A stretch of DNA of 41,786 bases from Gammaproteobacteria bacterium (lineage in GTDB: Bacteria > Pseudomonadota > Gammaproteobacteria > Ga0077554 > Ga007554), in the NCBI GenBank assembly GCA_023266055.1, contig JAHFRW010000020.1, positions 1 through 41,786 on the forward strand. The letters run 5' to 3'. The notes beneath the pieces are model-generated. The model saw only the letters and a list, made by a program, of their open reading frames with translations. It ran no database searches and was not told the DNA's origin. Every line of letters begins with the position of its first letter. Position 1 is the stretch's first letter. The position numbers and the translations under genes are program-made. This document shows positions 1 to 7,934 of this stretch, in pieces.

Positions 1-794
1 GTACGCACCACCAACTCGTCCTGCACCCATTGCGCGGCCGCACCAAAACCAACAATACCGGCAACATTTTCGGTACCGGCGCGGCGCTCCATTTCGTGCC
101 CACCGCCATGCAACAGCGGCTCCAGATCCAGCGACTTGTCAACAATCAGCGCGCCCACCCCTTTAGGGCCATGCAGCTTATGCGCCGAGACACTCATTAA
201 ATGGGCGCCACTGGCATGAAAATCAACGGGCATTTTGCCCGCCGCCTGCACAGCATCGGTATGCATGACCGCACCCGCCGCACGCACCTGGGCGCTGATG
301 GCGGCAATATCCTGAATCACACCGGTTTCGTTATTGGCCATCATCACTGACACCAGATGCGGCCCGGCTTTCAGCGCGGCAGACAATGCCGTCGGCAAAA
401 TACGGCACTGCGCATCCACCGCGATGATGTCACACTGCCAACCCTGCGACACCAGCGCCTGAGCGGCGCCCAGCACCGATGAATGTTCGATGGCGCTAAT
501 GGCAATGCGGCACGGCGTATGCGGTGCCATATGATGAGCCAACCTGGCAGCAACACCCTTCAACGCATAATTGTTGGCTTCGGTGCCACCACTGGTAAAC
601 ACCACCTGCGAAGGATGCGCATTAACCAGTGCGGCCACCTGCTCACGCGCCTGATCCAGCGCAGCGCGTACTGTGCGTCCCTGCAGATGCACACTGGACG
701 GATTGCCGTAGTGCTCACGCAGATACGGCAGCATGGCATCCAACACCCGCGCATCCAGCGGCGTGGTGGCGTTGTGGTCGAGATAAACTGGCAC
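1..794 (-). CDS. iscS: Cysteine desulfurase, IscS/NifS type (partial, cut by window edge)
   Basis: PLP-dependent enzyme that removes sulfur from cysteine, leaving alanine, and passes it to Fe-S cluster assembly. About 264 codons are visible; the C-terminal part, including the loop with the persulfide cysteine, lies outside the window. Visible landmarks in order are VPVYLDHNATTPLD at the N-terminus, TSGGTEANN, AISAIEHSSV, HTDAVQAAGK, the PLP-lysine segment SAHKLHGPKGVG, and HGGGHEMERRAGTENVAG at the edge. GTG at 794 gives the usual short N-terminus; an in-frame TTG at 818 is possible and neither has a strong ribosome binding site. It starts 29 bases after the iscR stop, so the two are probably one operon under IscR control. 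The family is certain; IscS rather than a NifS paralogue is inferred from the iscR neighbour. Confidence 0.9.
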   Translation of the reverse strand, partial: MPVYLDHNATTPLDARVLDAMLPYLREHYGNPSSVHLQGRTVRAALDQAREQVAALVNAHPSQVVFTSGGTEANNYALKGVAARLAHHMAPHTPCRIAISAIEHSSVLGAAQALVSQGWQCDIIAVDAQCRILPTALSAALKAGPHLVSVMMANNETGVIQDIAAISAQVRAAGAVMHTDAVQAAGKMPVDFHASGAHLMSVSAHKLHGPKGVGALIVDKSLDLEPLLHGGGHEMERRAGTENVAGIVGFGAAAQWVQDELVVR

Positions 795-823
795 TGCACT
801 AACGGCGACGGCGGCCAATCGTT

Positions 824-1297
824 TCAGACCGCTGTTGCGCCACCGGCAAAGCGCCGCTGTTGCAGCATGTCCTGACGTATCACCACTTCCTTGACACCAC
901 GACGCTCCACCAGCTGAGCAAGGTTAATGCCACTCAGGAAATCATAAATCTGGCGGCTCAGATCGGCCCATAACTCATGGGTCAAACACGGCTCACCGTC
1001 CTGACAGTTGGCCAGACCACCACAACGTGTGGCTTCGACAGTTTCGTCAATGGCGCTGATCACCTGCACCACGGTAATCTCGCTGGACGCCCGGCTCAGA
1101 CGATAACCCCCGCCCGGCCCACGCGCGCTGTCCACCAAGCCCTCTTTGCGCAAACGCGCAAAAAGCTGCTCAAGATATGACAACGAGATACCCTGACGTT
1201 GCGAAATATCCGCTAACGGCACCGGGTTTTCAGTAGCATGTACCGCCAGATCCAGCATTGCGGTGACGGCATAACGACCTTTAGTTGTTAGTCTCAT
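824..1297 (-). CDS. iscR: Fe-S cluster regulator IscR (Rrf2 family)
   Basis: Rrf2-family winged-helix repressor that senses Fe-S status and controls Fe-S assembly genes. The 157-residue product begins [18 protein letters not shown], the family's typical N-terminus. It has the wing segment [10 protein letters not shown] and three cysteines in [13 protein letters not shown] (six-residue steps), the spacing of the IscR [2Fe-2S] ligands. I chose the ATG at 1297 because the nine-codon upstream extension (from 1321) is unlike the family. It lies directly upstream of the cysteine desulfurase gene. A strong promoter resembling an IscR-autoregulated one lies 50-80 bases upstream. Confidence 0.95.
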   Translation of the reverse strand: MRLTTKGRYAVTAMLDLAVHATENPVPLADISQRQGISLSYLEQLFARLRKEGLVDSARGPGGGYRLSRASSEITVVQVISAIDETVEATRCGGLANCQDGEPCLTHELWADLSRQIYDFLSGINLAQLVERRGVKEVVIRQDMLQQRRFAGGATAV

Positions 1298-1350
1298 TAG
1301 ATATATTCCTGATTTCCACATGAATTTAGGGGGAAAATAACCACAATTTT

Positions 1351-1378
1351 ATTATACATACTTGATGGAAATAGTCAA
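1351..1378 (-). promoter_or_regulatory. iscR promoter with possible IscR type-1 site
   Basis: On the minus strand TTGACT (1378-1373) and TATAAT (1356-1351) are separated by 16 bases, an excellent sigma-70 promoter pointing at iscR. The -35 region reads GTTGACTATTTCCATCAAG, which has the TTGACTAWWW core described for IscR type-1 sites over its own promoter. Promoter assignment is firm; IscR binding is inferred. Confidence 0.75.
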
Positions 1379-1521
1379 CAATTAGCCTGTGGTATTTCAT
1401 ATTACCAGAGAGCACCCTTGCCACGTCGCCATTTTTTGCTATTTGTACAACTATTGTAGCCTGATGAATCGGCACACCTTTAATGGGATAAACTGCCATT
1501 ACAAAAGTTAAGGTGTATAGC

Positions 1522-1849
1522 ATGACCAAGAAGTAAACCCGTTTATTCAGCCGAGTTTAAGAATGAAGCTGCACGCTTGGTGCCCGACAAAAATTATTCT
1601 ATTGCCGAGGCGTGTAGTGCGATGGGTGTTGGCCGTACAGCGATGAGGCGCTGAGTAGATCAACTTAACGCTGAACGAGAGGGAATCACCCCAACAGCAA
1701 AAGCCATCACCGCTGAGCAGCGGAAGATCCAGGAACTGGAAGCGAAGATTAAAAAAGTCGCAGGGATATGCCAGCTATTTGCGGTGCGTACCAGCAGCTA
1801 TTATTATCGGATTAACTATATAAAGACATTACAGAAGCCTTTACTTTAA
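1522..1849 (+). pseudogene. Decayed IS3-family transposase (orfA joined to orfB start)
   Basis: Remnant of an IS3/IS911-like insertion sequence. The start MTKK is followed at once by a stop. After a frame shift the orfA protein resumes as AEFKNEAARLVPDKNYS and AEACSAMGVGRTAMRR, where a TGA replaces the usual tryptophan codon, then continues VDQLNAEREGITPTAKAITA to the EQRKIQELEAKIKK coil. It then jumps to GICQLFAVRTSSYYYR, which resembles the start of an IS3 orfB, so the end of orfA and most of orfB are gone. No terminal inverted repeats were found. It is inactive. Confidence 0.75.
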
Positions 1850-1927
1850 TGCAGCATAAACATACTACGGTGGTTTTTCAATATTCAGGTATACGGCAAT
1901 AGCCTGCCATCTGATCAAATAACACCT

Positions 1928-2443
1928 TCAACGTAGGGGCTCGCTCATGGAATTCAGCACGGACGTGACGCCCTTCAGCAAGGCCTCCAACTCCGGGGGG
2001 GGCATCTCTCTTAATGCGTGCCGCAAGCGGCCCTGTAGTGGGCCGGGAATGCCTTTGGCCAATTGGTTACCAGTCTCAGTGAGATAAAGGCGTACTACGC
2101 GATTATCGGCATCACGCCGCTCCCTGCGTACCAGGCCGCGTGTTTCGAGCTTGTCGAGCAGATTGCTGGCCGTGGAGGTATGAATATGCTGCGCCACGGC
2201 CAGTTGCGTCACGCGCAAACCAGGTTGCGCGGAAAGCTGCCATAGCGCCCAGAGTTGTGAGCCACTCAGGCCGTGACTACCTTCGATGCCTTGCATACCA
2301 GACTGAACGGCGCGCACTAATTGCAGGAGCTTGCTGAAGGCTGCTTCGGCAAAGACCATTTCCGGGCCGGATTCGGTGGCCTGAGCACTGATAACAAGGT
2401 GCTCAGGCGCGCCCTCACTTTTCGTTCCTGTTGCTTTTACCAC
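1928..2443 (-). CDS. MarR-family transcriptional regulator
   Basis: Winged-helix dimeric repressor of the MarR family, about 171 residues, ligand unknown. The core reads SGSQLWALWQLSAQPGLRVT, then the recognition helix HIHTSTASNLLDKLETRGLV and the wing RRERRDADNRVVRLYLTETG. The GTG at 2443 is preferred because AAGGA stands seven bases upstream. A TTG at 2470 (nine codons longer) and an ATG at 2359 (MVFAEAAF) remain possible. It is divergent from glgB; palindromes at 2471-2504 next to its start suggest self-repression. A role in glycogen metabolism is not shown. Confidence 0.85.
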   Translation of the reverse strand: MVKATGTKSEGAPEHLVISAQATESGPEMVFAEAAFSKLLQLVRAVQSGMQGIEGSHGLSGSQLWALWQLSAQPGLRVTQLAVAQHIHTSTASNLLDKLETRGLVRRERRDADNRVVRLYLTETGNQLAKGIPGPLQGRLRHALREMPPPELEALLKGVTSVLNSMSEPLR

Positions 2444-2470
2444 CACCCCTTCCTTCGCTTGCCCGAACAA

Positions 2471-2504
2471 TATTTTTGTGCAAAAATATATTATACAATA
2501 TATT
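2471..2504. promoter_or_regulatory. Twin palindromes at the marR start (candidate operator)
   Basis: Two perfect inverted repeats lie side by side. TATTTTTG/CAAAAATA around two bases covers 2471-2488, and AATATATT-ATAC-AATATATT covers 2485-2504. A minus-strand TATAAT (2495-2490) lies inside the second, so a bound repressor would block the marR promoter. I found no convincing -35. The operator role is inferred from position and symmetry. Confidence 0.5.
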
Positions 2505-2741
2505 ATCCGTCGATAACGACGATATTCCTACTATAACTTTGAATTATTAATTACGTTAGTCAGGCATTTTCTCGATCTGCACAGCAGCCATATGAAGAAT
2601 CCCCCCGCCCCCGTACAGGTGGCGATTTTGTATACTAAACACCCAGCTTGACGAAAATAGCCGCACATATGGCCATTTCCACCAAAAATCGACTTCACGC
2701 GCCAAAGTAAGCGCTAACATACCGCCCAGGAGGCTCATTAA

Positions 2742-4700
2742 ATGGAAAAAACTGCCGTGCCACAAAAAAGCAATCGGCGCGTCAGCGCCCACGAACTCAC
2801 CGAACACGATATCTTCCTGCTCAAGGAAGGCACCCATACACGTCTTGCCGAAAAACTGGGAGCTCACCTCACCAGTCGCGACGGACTTCAGGGCGTGCAC
2901 TTTGCGGTATGGGCACCCAATGCCAAGGCGGTTTCGGTGATCGGTGACTTCAATGACTGGGACAAGATGTCCCAGTCATTGAAGTCACGCACTGACAGGT
3001 CTGGCGTGTGGGAAGGATTTGTGCCGAATATCGGCAACGGCGAACGTTACAAGTATCACATTACCTCACGCCATCAGGATCATCAAATCGACAAGGCTGA
3101 TCCCTACGGCATGTTCAGTGAAGTTCCTCCACTCACGGGTTCGCGCGTCTGGGACATGGCATACACCTGGAATGATGGCGAGTGGATGGCACAACGCTGC
3201 AAAGCCAACGCCCTTGACGCGCCCATGTCGATTTATGAAGTACACCTGGGTTCGTGGCGGCGAGTGCCCGAAGAAGGTAACCGCTCACTCACTTACCAGG
3301 AAATTGCACCGCTGCTGGTGGAGCATATACGCGAAACGGGCTTCACGCACGTTGAGTTGTTGCCGGTCACAGAACATCCTTTTTTCGGTTCCTGGGGGTA
3401 TCAGACAACAGGGTATTTCGCACCCACCGCACGCCAGGGCACACCGCAGGATTTAATGGCGTTGATTGATCATCTGCATCAGGCAGGCATCGGCGTGATT
3501 CTGGACTGGGTACCGTCACATTTCCCCAGCGATGGGCACGGCCTCTCTTATTTCGATGGAACTCATCTGTTTGAGCATGCCGATCCACGTCAGGGTTATC
3601 ACCCTGAATGGAACAGCGCCATTTTCAATTATGGACGCAATGAGGTGCGTGCTTTTCTGCTTTCCAGCGCCTTGTTCTGGCTGGAGAAGTACCATATTGA
3701 TGGCCTGCGTGTCGACGGCGTCGCTTCAATGCTGTACCTCGATTACGGGCGTAAGGACGGCGAGTGGATTCCTAACGAACATGGTGGACGTGAAAATCTG
3801 GCGGCCATGCAGTTTTTACGGCAACTCAACGAGGCGGTGTACCGCGACCACCCCGACGCCCTCACCATTGCTGAAGAGTCCACCGCCTGGCCGATGGTGT
3901 CACGCCCCACCTACGCGGGTGGACTGGGCTTCGGCATGAAATGGAATATGGGCTGGATGCACGATACGCTGAAATATTTTCAGCAAAATCCGGTGTTCCG
4001 CAAATTTCATCATGAAAAACTCACGTTCAGTATCTGGTATGCGTTCACCGAGAATTTTGTGCTGGCGTTGTCGCATGATGAAGTGGTGCATGGCAAGGGC
4101 TCACTGATCGGCAAGATGCCGGGTGATGAGTGGCAGCAGTTCGCCAATCTGCGCCTGCTCTACGGACACATGTGGGGACATCCCGGCAAGAAACTGCTGT
4201 TTATGGGTGCGGAATTTGGACAGAGGCGCGAATGGCAACATGACGAGAGTCTGGAATGGCATGTTTTGCAGTACCCACTCCATGCCGGTCTGCAACGCTG
4301 GCTGGGTGATCTGAACCGTTGTTATCGCACGGAACCGGCGCTCCATGAAAAAGATTTTTCCGGTGACGGCTTTGCATGGGTGGATTTCCATGACTGGGAA
4401 GAGAGCATTATCTGTTTCATGCGCCATGGCCGTTGCCGTGAGGATAGCGTGCTGGTAGTCTGTAATTTTACACCAGTGACCCGCCAGAACTATCGGGTCG
4501 GTGTACCGAACAGTGGTTACTGGCGAGAGATTCTCAACAGTGATGCGACCCTTTACGGCGGCAGTGGCAATGGTAATCTGGGCGGTACTGGAACCGCGCC
4601 GGTGGCGGCACAAGGTCACTATCACTCATTGTCGCTGACGCTGCCACCACTGGGCGTAGTGTATCTGAAGCAGGTGACTGACAACGGAGGGGCTGCATGA
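2742..4700 (+). CDS. glgB: 1,4-alpha-glucan branching enzyme GlgB
   Basis: GH13 enzyme that cuts alpha-1,4 chains and re-attaches them as alpha-1,6 branches during glycogen synthesis in the cytoplasm. An AGGAGG ribosome site precedes the ATG. The 652-residue product has a CBM48 domain ([20 protein letters not shown]), then the GH13 barrel with [18 protein letters not shown] (nucleophile D325), AEESTAWP (acid/base E378) and [11 protein letters not shown], and an all-beta C-terminal domain. D325 and E378 have the same spacing as D405/E458 of E. coli GlgB. It is shorter than the roughly 730-residue form because it lacks the extra N-terminal N1 domain. Its stop overlaps the start of a glgE remnant by ATGA. 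A 45-base perfect palindrome lies inside its CBM48 region. Confidence 0.97.
   Translation: MEKTAVPQKSNRRVSAHELTEHDIFLLKEGTHTRLAEKLGAHLTSRDGLQGVHFAVWAPNAKAVSVIGDFNDWDKMSQSLKSRTDRSGVWEGFVPNIGNGERYKYHITSRHQDHQIDKADPYGMFSEVPPLTGSRVWDMAYTWNDGEWMAQRCKANALDAPMSIYEVHLGSWRRVPEEGNRSLTYQEIAPLLVEHIRETGFTHVELLPVTEHPFFGSWGYQTTGYFAPTARQGTPQDLMALIDHLHQAGIGVILDWVPSHFPSDGHGLSYFDGTHLFEHADPRQGYHPEWNSAIFNYGRNEVRAFLLSSALFWLEKYHIDGLRVDGVASMLYLDYGRKDGEWIPNEHGGRENLAAMQFLRQLNEAVYRDHPDALTIAEESTAWPMVSRPTYAGGLGFGMKWNMGWMHDTLKYFQQNPVFRKFHHEKLTFSIWYAFTENFVLALSHDEVVHGKGSLIGKMPGDEWQQFANLRLLYGHMWGHPGKKLLFMGAEFGQRREWQHDESLEWHVLQYPLHAGLQRWLGDLNRCYRTEPALHEKDFSGDGFAWVDFHDWEESIICFMRHGRCREDSVLVVCNFTPVTRQNYRVGVPNSGYWREILNSDATLYGGSGNGNLGGTGTAPVAAQGHYHSLSLTLPPLGVVYLKQVTDNGGAA
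2944..2988. repeat. Perfect 21-bp inverted repeat inside glgB
   Basis: Bases 2944-2964 and 2968-2988 are exact reverse complements around AGA. The palindrome encodes the stretch [15 protein letters not shown] of the CBM48 domain. The left arm encodes the conserved GDFNDWD; the right arm encodes residues unlike the family's usual (R/P)HPMR-type loop, so the right arm looks copied from the left. The frame is kept. Confidence 0.9.
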
Positions 4701-4794
4701 AAATTCATGACCTTCCCCAGGTTGGTCAGGCACGTGCCGTCATTGAACGTGTCAGCACTGAAGTGGATGCGGGCCACTTTCCCATCAGCTGTGC
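4697..4794 (+). pseudogene. 5' fragment of maltosyltransferase gene glgE
   Basis: The ATG overlaps the glgB stop as ATGA, the coupling expected of an intact glgB-glgE operon. The peptide VGQARAVIERVSTEVDAGHF matches the opening of GlgE (alpha-1,4-glucan:maltose-1-phosphate maltosyltransferase), whose N-terminal domain starts with IERVSPEVDGGRFP. Homology stops after about 32 codons, where the sequence runs into a trehalose synthase remnant. It has no function now. Confidence 0.65.
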
Positions 4795-5186
4795 ATGGTG
4801 AATCTTTCGCGCACTACCCAGCCGGTGGAGCTTGATTTCGCCGTCTTCATCTGTTGACACTCAAGGGCTATGGCACTTAGCTTCCGCCTGGCGACTAACG
4901 TTTAAGTGATCTACTGACCGGGCGTGTGGCACAGTCGGAGCTGCCCGTGCTGGCACTCACCGAGGGCTGGCTGACGTTCTCGGGCGGGCGCGTCAGTGCC
5001 ACCACCACGCAGGATCAACTCCCGCACAAGGCGCTGACTCCTCTCGCCACCAAGTGCTGGCGCGCTGCCAAGGGGCATTGCATCAACCACATCGAGATTC
5101 AGGAGCAGGGGGCATGGGATGCTGAAAGGGGCAGCTGGCGGCTCACCATTATCGAATTACATTGTGCTAGCCTAATATCAACTTGA
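4795..5186 (+). pseudogene. Remnant of a trehalose synthase-maltokinase fusion gene
   Basis: Three out-of-frame pieces appear in the order of a TreS-maltokinase fusion. MVNLSRTTQPVELDF (4795 on) resembles the NLSR..QPVELDL strand of the TreS C-terminal domain. LLTLKGYGT and, after a shift, FRLATNV resemble its last strand (YLLTLGPYGFYWFRLA). From 4926 the reading LPVLALTEGWLTF to LATKCWRAAKGHCINHIEI resembles the start of maltokinase (PVLLL.DGW and LPRQRWFAAKGR.I). Stops and frameshifts separate the pieces and the catalytic barrel is absent. This was probably the TreS/Pep2 step feeding GlgE. The assignment is by motif memory, not alignment. Confidence 0.55.
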
Positions 5187-5425
5187 TCAAAAATCACACA
5201 CCCTACATGGTCGCAGTATTTGGCGCCGATCGCATCTACACTGTTATCCGTCGTGACGCACGTCGCAAACGCGTTATCATTGACCACTTCAATGACATTG
5301 CGTCGTACAATCGCATCGATTGCGATGTCACCGCCGATCGCGCCCGCTATACTGTCAGCGAGGGTGGCGTGGTCGCAATGCCCAGGGGTTCGGACACGCC
5401 GGACTTAACCCGTTACCAGATATAG
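5183..5425 (+). other. Unrecognised 80-codon open frame before glgX, possibly a relic
   Basis: An uninterrupted frame starting MIKNHTPYMVAVFGADRIYT, rich in beta-like stretches and ending RYTVSEGGVVAMPRGSDTPD. I do not recognise it. It sits between pseudogene debris and glgX, ends 9 bases before glgX, and has no clear ribosome site. It could be the tail of another deleted carbohydrate gene or chance coding. Confidence 0.25.
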
Positions 5426-5434
5426 GATCATATT

Positions 5435-7570
5435 ATGAATTTACCCATGAGTGCCGTCTGGCCCGGCACGCCTTTTCCGCGCGGCGCCACCTGGGATGGC
5501 GAAGGTGTCAACTTCGCCCTCTTTTCTGAAAATGCCGAACGTGTCGAACTCTGTATTTTCGATGCTACCGGACAACGTGAAGTACAACGTATCGAACTGC
5601 GTGAGCGCACCGACCTCATCTGGCACTGCTATTTACCCGAAGCGCGGCCCGGCCTGCTCTATGGTTATCGCGTGCACGGCCCCTATGATCCGGCGCGTGG
5701 TCACCGCTTCAATCCCAACAAACTGCTGATCGAACCCTACGCCAAGGATATCGTCGGTCAATTGCGCTGGAATGATGCTCACTTTGGCTATCGCATCGGC
5801 CACCGCCACGAAGATCTATCATTTGACCGCCGTGATAACGCCGCTGACATGCCTAAATGCCGTGTCATCGATCCCGCCTTCACCTGGGGTGATGACAAGG
5901 CACCCCACATTGCCTGGTCGGACATGGTGATATACGAATTGCACGTGCGTGGTTTTACCATGAACCATCCGAACATTCCGCCATTACTGCGCGGCACCTA
6001 CGCCGGTCTGGCAACCGCACCGGTCATCAATCATCTCAAGCACCTGGGCATCACGTCGGTGGAATTAATGCCGGTACACGCCTTCATCAACGACCGCCAC
6101 CTTGTCGACCGTAATCTTTCCAACTACTGGGGTTACAATTCCATCGGTTTCTTTGCACCGGAGCACCGTTACAGCGCCAGTGGCGTGGCAAATGAATTCA
6201 AAACCATGGTCAAGACTTTTCACTCGAATAGCATCGAAGTCATCCTCGATGTGGTATACAACCACACTGCGGAAGGCAATCATCTCGGGCCGACGCTCTC
6301 ATTCAGGGGAATCGACAACGCCGCCTACTACCGGCTGATGGGTGACGACCCACGCTACTACATGGATTACACGGGTTGTGGCAACACCCTCAACCTGCAA
6401 CAACCACGCGTACTCCAGCTCATCATGGACTCGTTGCGTTACTGGGTGCTGGAGATGCGCGTCGATGGTTTTCGTTTCGATCTGGCCTCCGCCCTGGCGC
6501 GGGAACTGCACGATGTCAACCGGCTGGGTGCCTTCTTCGACATCCTGATGCAGGATCCGGTACTGTCCCAGGTAAAGCTCATCGCCGAACCCTGGGATCT
6601 GGGCGAAGGCGGTTATCAGGTCGGCAACTTCCCGGCCGGCTGGGGTGAATGGAATGACCGCTACCGTGACACCATACGCGCCCACTGGAAAGGCGACAGC
6701 GGTTTGATCGGTGACTTTGCACGACGCCTCACGGGCTCCAGCGATTTCTACGATCACAGTGGCCGCAAACCCTATGCCAGCATCAATTTCATTACTGCCC
6801 ACGACGGCTTCACCCTGCACGATCTGGTGAGCTATCACGACAAGCACAACGAAGCCAACGGCGAGAACAACCAGGACGGTACCGACAATAATATTTCATG
6901 GAATGGCGGCGCCGAAGGGCCCACCGATGATCCTGTCATCAACGCGCTGCGCGCACAACAGAAACGCAATCTGCTGGCGACCCTGCTGTTCTCTCAAGGT
7001 GTGCCCATGCTGGTGGCCGGTGACGAAATGGGCCGCACCCAGCAGGGTAACAACAACGCTTACTGTCAGGACAACGAAATCAGTTGGGTAAACTGGGAGC
7101 TCTCCACCGCCGACAAGGAGTTGCTTGCCTTTACACAGCGTGTTATCAGCCTGCGGAGCACTCACCCGGTGTTTCGCCGCCGCAATTTTTTCCAGGGCCG
7201 TGCCATTCATGGCTCGGGCATCAAGGACATTCACTGGTTCAAGCCCGACGGCAGTGAGATGACCGATGCCGAATGGCAGCACGACTTCGCGCGCTGCCTC
7301 GGCGTCTTTCTGAGCGGCGAAGCCATACAGGAGCGTGACCAGCGCGGCAACCCTATCCGTGATGATAATCTGCTGCTGCTCTTCAACAGCCACCATGAAA
7401 CCATTCCCTTCCGCCTACCCGTACTGTGTGACGGCTGTGAGTGGCAAAGTATTCTCGACACCCATCTCACCGACGGCCTCGCACCTGACGACCACTTCAG
7501 AGAAGGCACAACATACGCCCTCGCCGGTCGCTCACTCACACTCTTAGTCCAACGGAAACCCTTATTATGA
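5435..7570 (+). CDS. glgX: Glycogen debranching enzyme GlgX
   Basis: GH13 isoamylase-type enzyme that hydrolyses alpha-1,6 branches of limit dextrins during glycogen breakdown. The 711-residue product has the N-terminal CBM48-like opening PGTPFPRGATWDGEGVNFAL. The catalytic barrel has VILDVVYNHT, VDGFRFDLAS (nucleophile D349), IAEPWDLGEGGYQVG (acid/base E385) and NFITAHDGFTLHDLVSYH. Length and motif order match full-length GlgX. AGGA stands eight bases before the chosen ATG; the fifth codon is also ATG. It follows glgB in the same direction with about 730 bases of pseudogene debris between. Confidence 0.97.
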   Translation: MNLPMSAVWPGTPFPRGATWDGEGVNFALFSENAERVELCIFDATGQREVQRIELRERTDLIWHCYLPEARPGLLYGYRVHGPYDPARGHRFNPNKLLIEPYAKDIVGQLRWNDAHFGYRIGHRHEDLSFDRRDNAADMPKCRVIDPAFTWGDDKAPHIAWSDMVIYELHVRGFTMNHPNIPPLLRGTYAGLATAPVINHLKHLGITSVELMPVHAFINDRHLVDRNLSNYWGYNSIGFFAPEHRYSASGVANEFKTMVKTFHSNSIEVILDVVYNHTAEGNHLGPTLSFRGIDNAAYYRLMGDDPRYYMDYTGCGNTLNLQQPRVLQLIMDSLRYWVLEMRVDGFRFDLASALARELHDVNRLGAFFDILMQDPVLSQVKLIAEPWDLGEGGYQVGNFPAGWGEWNDRYRDTIRAHWKGDSGLIGDFARRLTGSSDFYDHSGRKPYASINFITAHDGFTLHDLVSYHDKHNEANGENNQDGTDNNISWNGGAEGPTDDPVINALRAQQKRNLLATLLFSQGVPMLVAGDEMGRTQQGNNNAYCQDNEISWVNWELSTADKELLAFTQRVISLRSTHPVFRRRNFFQGRAIHGSGIKDIHWFKPDGSEMTDAEWQHDFARCLGVFLSGEAIQERDQRGNPIRDDNLLLLFNSHHETIPFRLPVLCDGCEWQSILDTHLTDGLAPDDHFREGTTYALAGRSLTLLVQRKPLL

Positions 7571-7583
7571 AGGCCACCCCACT

Positions 7584-7733
7584 ATGCCATTCGGCGCAAC
7601 ACTGCTCGAAGACGGTGGTGCCCACTTCCGTCTTTGGGCTCCTGGCGCCGGCCAGTCGGCCAACGCCAATCCACAGACTCTATCATGCCTACGGTGTGAT
7701 ACTTTAATATCAAACCTTCCTCTATTGATATGA
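7584..7733 (+). pseudogene. 5' fragment of malto-oligosyltrehalose trehalohydrolase gene treZ
   Basis: The short frame begins MPFGATLLEDGGAHFRLWAP, which matches the TreZ N-terminus (MPFGAE...GGVRFRLWAP). TreZ releases trehalose from maltooligosyltrehalose. After about 24 codons the match ends and the frame drifts to a stop at 7733. It starts 14 bases after the glgX stop, so it was probably the next gene of the same operon. No treY or other trehalose gene follows. Confidence 0.6.
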
Positions 7734-7934
7734 TTCAGCATCATTTCTTATCTCGTGACACTCCCCAATTATATATTGGCCAATAAAACAGGGGCTGCCA
7801 AATAGAAAAACCACCTGCAATGTTCAACGTCATATTAATAATTATGGTGGTCTGTCCTCCCATTTTTTGAGACAATGCCGGGTGCTGAGCCATTTTGGCA
7901 CAGAACTCCATTTATATTCATAGAGGCATGTCAG

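Noticed and set aside
483-875. 130-codon plus-strand frame across the iscS start
   Set aside because: Antisense shadow of the cysteine desulfurase and iscR genes.
1326-1529. 67-codon minus-strand frame upstream of iscR
   Set aside because: It contains the iscR promoter, has no ribosome site and no recognisable sequence.
2556-2900. 114-codon minus-strand frame overlapping the glgB start
   Set aside because: It runs antisense through a certain gene, has no family match and its ending lies in noncoding sequence.
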